From Brienomyrus brachyistius (lineage: Eukaryota > Chordata > Actinopteri > Osteoglossiformes > Mormyridae): a stretch of 64,000 nt of DNA. The notes beneath the pieces were generated by a model. It did no database searches. It was not told the DNA's origin and saw nothing but the letters and a program-made list of their open reading frames with translations. Below, one piece after another: positions 61,396 through 64,000 of this stretch (its first letter is position 1; each line of letters starts with the position of its first letter). The stretch spans positions 22,422,214 through 22,486,213 of the forward strand of contig NC_064541.1 in assembly GCF_023856365.1 (NCBI RefSeq), given 5' to 3'. A program made the translations under genes and the position numbers.

Positions 61396-63063
61396 TCAAT
61401 GCGCGGCCTGCTTGACACGGTGGGTGTGGCACTTCATGCAGAGGATTCTACCGTCCAATGGGTAGCAGCCATCAGCATCTGCCTCTATAGACAGGGGGCG
61501 TGCGCAGTCCTGTGATTGGGCAAATAGAGAAAGCACACAGAAATGTCCGCCATATTAGCAAAACACAAGAATAATTGGAGAGAAAAAAATATATGTTTAA
61601 ATTAACATGCCCATGCTAACAGCACGGAGCATTTAACTGTGGGAAAACTGAGTGATTATTCACAAAAATTGAAAACTTCTCAACATGGACGGCTATTGTT
61701 GGAGAAAGCGACAGGCTTTCCACTCCAACTCTGTACACACCATTAATTCCGAGACAACACACTTAGAGTTTTACTTGCACAAGGGTAACCACACTATGCA
61801 TGCTAGGCTACGAAGGAATGTGTTACAAAGGGTGGTTCCCCTTGGCACCTTTATTTATAGTCAATGGGGGGCAGGGGTCTTGGAGTGAGAACAAAGAAAG
61901 GACTGTGAGAGTAAGAAGTTGTTCTGGTTTTACTCAGGTGGACAACTATTTAAACACGTGCTCAGGATACGTGTAAACTAATATAATCTAAAGTATGAAG
62001 GTAAAGTAAAACAAAATAATGTATATACATATTTACACTCATTGCTCATTATACAGAAATGATAACAAATGATTACTAACAGTTTCTTCAACCTAACAGC
62101 TATGGCAAGAGGGAGTCATTACCTCGCATCTGTAGCACTTCAGGTGGAAGTTCTTGTCGAGAGCCACCACCCGGACGGTCTCCTCACTACCGGGATCAGG
62201 CACGATGGGCTCCTTACAGCTCACGCAGACCGGCGAGAAGCGACTGAGCGACAGGCAGAGAAGCACAGTCATGTTAGAATAGTATAGTGCAGGGTTTGCC
62301 AACTCTTGTCTTAGGGGGCCCCAGACAGTCCATGTTTTTGCTCCTTCCTGGCTCTTGGGAGTACTGTTAATAAAGGGGACTATAACAGCCGCAGAGGGCT
62401 GGACGATGCAGTTGGCGGGCTCCCTCACCGGTGGTAGTCAGAAACGCAGTAGGGTCGGCTGTCGTCATCAGTGATGAAGGGCGCTCCCTCCAGGCTGCAG
62501 TCGCAAGTACTACAGCGGAAGCAATGTGCGTGGAAACTCTGGCCGACAGCCTTGAGCACGCGGTCGGTGACGTGCTCGCCGCAGCGTGCGCACATTGGCA
62601 GGGAGTTCTGCGGGAAGCGGGGAGCGGCATGAACCCGGGGTGTAGCCAGTTATGAGGAAAAGGAGTGTGTCGAAAGCCGAGGCCGCAGGAAGCCTCAGCA
62701 CCACACCCTCTAAACAGCAACACAACCAGCATGCACACTCATCCAGCACTGCAACACCAACCACCCAGTCCTACGAGGATTTTGGCTATGAACATCCATC
62801 CCCTGCGGCTCCAGTGGCAGTAAACTTATACATACCCTTAATAGAAAGAAACGGGAATAGAGACGCTGTCAATCAGACTTGTGCAAAACTCACCACAAAG
62901 CAGTCCTCGCACTGTGGTTGTCCATCTCTGTCATAGAACTGCAAGCCCTGCAGGGGTCGCTGGCAGGACATGCAGCAGAAGCAGTCGGAGTGAAAGAGCT
63001 TGTCCATGGCACGAACGGCGGGCTGGGAGCGGGAGAGGGCCTGCCTACACTTCCCACACACCT
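61396..63063 (-). CDS. zyx: Zyxin, C-terminal LIM domains (partial, 5' end outside window)
   Basis: Zyxin is a focal-adhesion and stress-fibre protein that recruits Ena/VASP and senses tension. Four 3' exons: 62894-63063, 62429-62607, 62123-62243, 61396-61509, encoding three tandem LIM zinc-binding domains of about 194 residues. LIM1 runs from [24 protein letters not shown]2 from [17 protein letters not shown], and LIM3 from [19 protein letters not shown], ending [18 protein letters not shown] then AAH. The LIM3 wording ([33 protein letters not shown]) fits zyxin better than LPP or TRIP6. The zinc cysteines, histidines and aspartates are in place. The proline-rich N-terminal half is not in the window; the 63063 exon begins in phase 1, so at least one more exon lies upstream. 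Confidence 0.93.
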
Positions 63064-64000
63064 CTGGGAGAAATGCAGAATAGCCCAGAATACAGGTTTA
63101 TGCTAAATGCTAATGCTGAATGCAGGATATGCACACAGTAATGCCTCTGGTGAAGTGAAAGTAAAGCTGTATCTTTTAAAGATCCTGGGATATTAATGCT
63201 GGGGAAATTAACTGAATAGGGGCAATTTTGGGTTTAATTACTTAATTCATTTCTCCCCCCCCCCCCCCATTTGTAAAAATAGAATCAAAATCCATTCCAC
63301 CACCCAGTGTCATGCCCCATTAACCTGACGTTGTAAAATGTGATGTTCTTTTATAAATCCAGCCTTAATTCAGATATACATGGAGAATTTCCGTCATGCA
63401 ATTAATAAAAGCTAGCGGGCTGGTAGTTTTCATTCTGCAAGATGTACACTAGTAAAGCACTTGCAGGCTGCACTTAAATTTGTCATCCCCACTCCCCCCA
63501 GCCCCCACCCCAAATGTAGGCCTTCTAAAATGACATTTAGCTGTTGTGAGTAAAGCTCAAGCGAACGACATACCCAACTCATTATGATGTCACTAATTGC
63601 TCAACAGTTCCTTCTTAAAAATTCATTGCAAAAATAGAAAGCGTTTATAGAGATCAAGTTCCCCGTTTAGTTGCCTGGCTACAAGACACAAAACGAAGAT
63701 ACCTTACCAAGATCCTTCGGGGACAGAACCCACATTCAGCCAAGCCGTTCCAGCATGGCATTTGCTCAACAGTAAATACTGTAAGCGCTAAATACTGGAA
63801 TATTAAATACCCATTACAATCATTTCTCTTTGTTTTGGCAGTGTCCATGGGGATATATTGCAATTTGTCTAAAACATTCACAGCCTAAAACGCTAATAAT
63901 TAATATCCTGCCTCTAACAGCTAGCTGCGCTACAGCTACTTCAACAAATGTTAGGTGAATTAGCAATCCGCTGCTTTTCAGTCGAGCGAAGCCAACCTAG
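63064..64000 (-). other. zyx intron, no exon recognised
   Basis: Contains a poly-C run (63255-63269). The open frame at 63654-63881 on the minus strand has a donor-like end but no resemblance to zyxin. Confidence 0.5.

Noticed and set aside
63654..63881. Possible upstream zyxin exon
   Set aside because: The reading does not resemble the zyxin region before LIM1, and no acceptor in the right phase was found.

Overview
The window is vertebrate nuclear DNA from a ray-finned fish, most likely a teleost. It carries long GT-AG spliced genes with fish-like proteins, a C-type natriuretic peptide whose mature region is of the fish CNP-1 type, tRNA-derived SINEs with CCATCCAT tails, a Tc1/mariner element and many microsatellites. 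The species cannot be named from the sequence. The opening GATC could be a cloning-site end.

Seven protein genes are complete and one is partial, and all eight lie on the minus strand. From high to low coordinate (their order of transcription) they are: zyx (zyxin; only the three C-terminal LIM domains, 61396-63063, with the rest beyond 64000), kel (Kell-like M13 family protein, 50614-59124), emg1 (43087-47167), nop2 (32947-39212), ing4 (27794-32210), ncapd2 (11903-26044), a CNP-1 type natriuretic peptide precursor (7809-8418) and gapdh (1262-4336). I joined exons by matching splice sites, reading phase and remembered family sequence. Predicted lengths are gapdh 333, CNP 130, ncapd2 1389, ing4 250, nop2 710, emg1 239 and kel 753 residues, with phase consistent through every gene.

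There is no operon. The genes are ordinary neighbours: glycolysis (gapdh), hormone (CNP), mitotic chromosome condensation (ncapd2), chromatin reading (ing4), ribosome biogenesis (nop2 and emg1), a red-cell surface protein family (kel) and focal adhesion (zyx). Human orthologues of gapdh, ncapd2, ing4, nop2 and emg1 lie at 12p13; those of kel and zyx lie at 7q34. The window therefore spans a boundary between two human blocks.

Between and inside the genes are repeats: three SINE copies with target-site duplications (34.4, 38.7 and 45.1 kb), two decayed related copies (6.7 and 55.5 kb), a LINE reverse-transcriptase scrap (43.5 kb), a Tc1-like element with decayed transposase nested in an older DNA transposon (47.5-49.7 kb), and several inverted or tandem duplications.

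The most interesting observations are: a Kell homologue whose zinc-protease motifs are all eroded (HExxH has become KDILH), a likely GC-AG intron in the CNP gene, CNP placed between ncapd2 and gapdh, and a piece of nop2 exon plus intron copied in inverted orientation into an ing4 intron. I found no CRISPR array, tRNA or rRNA gene, and no sign of a wholly new gene system.
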